Virus record (IMG/VR): IMGVR_UViG_3300017788_000122
Location: 1 to 29,181 of that record
Length of the DNA: 29,181 nucleotides
Strand: one strand, 5' to 3'
Source: a virus
Below the pieces are notes generated by a model. That model worked only from the letters and a program-made list of their open reading frames with translations, was not told the origin of the DNA and searched no databases. Positions 28,907-29,181 of the stretch are shown here, piece by piece; positions within the stretch are counted from its first letter, which is position 1; every line of letters begins with the position of its first letter. A program made the translations under genes and the position numbers.

Positions 28907-29181
28907 AGAAGCAGCAAAACGAGAAGCAGCACTAGAAGCAGTAGAAAAACTGTATGAAGAAAATGGTGATGCTCTCCAAAAACTCGCTGACATTGAAAAA
29001 GAGGAAAAAATGAGAGAAGACGAAAGAATCAAAGTGATTCAAACTGCTTGTGGTGCTATCGATAAGTATTCCGATGCTCTCAAAGAACTTGCTGAAACTG
29101 AAAAGGTAGAGCTACGAGCAGAGTTGGAAGCAAAGAAGAAAGAAAACTTCCAACTGGTTGCTGATGCTTGTATGAAAGAAT
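28884..29181 (+). CDS. Coiled-coil hypothetical protein (5' part; runs off the window)
   Basis: The frame is open from ATG 28884 to the last base, giving at least 99 residues. GAGG at 28874-28877, six bases before the ATG, is a good ribosome-binding site inside the preceding gene. The protein is almost wholly charged helix (KLEEAAKREAALEAVEKLYE, then KELAETEKVELRAELEAKKK), with two cysteines at wide spacing. Two similar blocks (ALQKLADIEKEEK and ALKELAETEKVEL, then TACGAID and VADACMK) suggest an internal repeat of about 33-45 residues. A coiled-coil scaffold or regulator is possible. The end is outside the window. Confidence 0.65.
   Translation, partial: MTHVEKLEEAAKREAALEAVEKLYEENGDALQKLADIEKEEKMREDERIKVIQTACGAIDKYSDALKELAETEKVELRAELEAKKKENFQLVADACMKE

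Overview
The window reads as part of the genome of a T4-like myovirus that infects marine cyanobacteria (a Synechococcus or Prochlorococcus cyanomyophage). Three lines of evidence support this. The DNA is A+T-rich and every supported gene is on the + strand, with gaps of a few bases or short overlaps. T4-type virion genes are present: a baseplate hub, an OB-fold hub protein, a beta-helix spike, collar-domain tail fibres and a perfect TATAAATA late promoter. Two auxiliary metabolic genes typical of cyanophages lie among them: a CP12-like Calvin-cycle regulator and a CpeT-type phycobiliprotein lyase. The species cannot be named from this window alone.

Layout. (1) 1-5426 is a late baseplate/spike block: the 3' part of a gp27-like hub gene, a 72-residue CP12 gene, an 874-residue gp5-like OB-fold hub protein, and a 601-residue protein ending in octapeptide beta-helix repeats (needle). 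(2) 5444-6707 is a small cassette between late genes. It has a near-consensus sigma70 promoter, a 62-residue unknown protein, a tRNA with anticodon UAA, a hairpin, an 88-residue unknown protein, cpeT, a tRNA-Thr(UGU) and a strong intrinsic terminator. (3) 6710-25180 starts at a late promoter and holds four tail-fibre or adhesin genes: a giant 3729-residue repeat protein, two short collar-domain proteins, and a 1732-residue protein with eight Ig-like domains and a glycine-rich tip. (4) 25212-27583 holds a probable tail-fibre assembly chaperone and two unrecognised genes. (5) 27580-29181 opens with another sigma70-type promoter, overlapping the preceding stop codon, and carries a run of very small, closely packed unknown genes of the kind phages express early. 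The last of these runs off the window.

Working together: blocks 1 and 3 would build the cell-puncturing spike and the host-recognition apparatus late in infection, with block 4 helping to fold or assemble the fibres. Block 2 and CP12 would adjust host photosynthesis and carbon flow, and the two tRNAs would add decoding capacity for UUA and ACA codons. Block 5 probably belongs to the next early transcription unit. Family assignments were made by reading the translated sequences; no database search was run.
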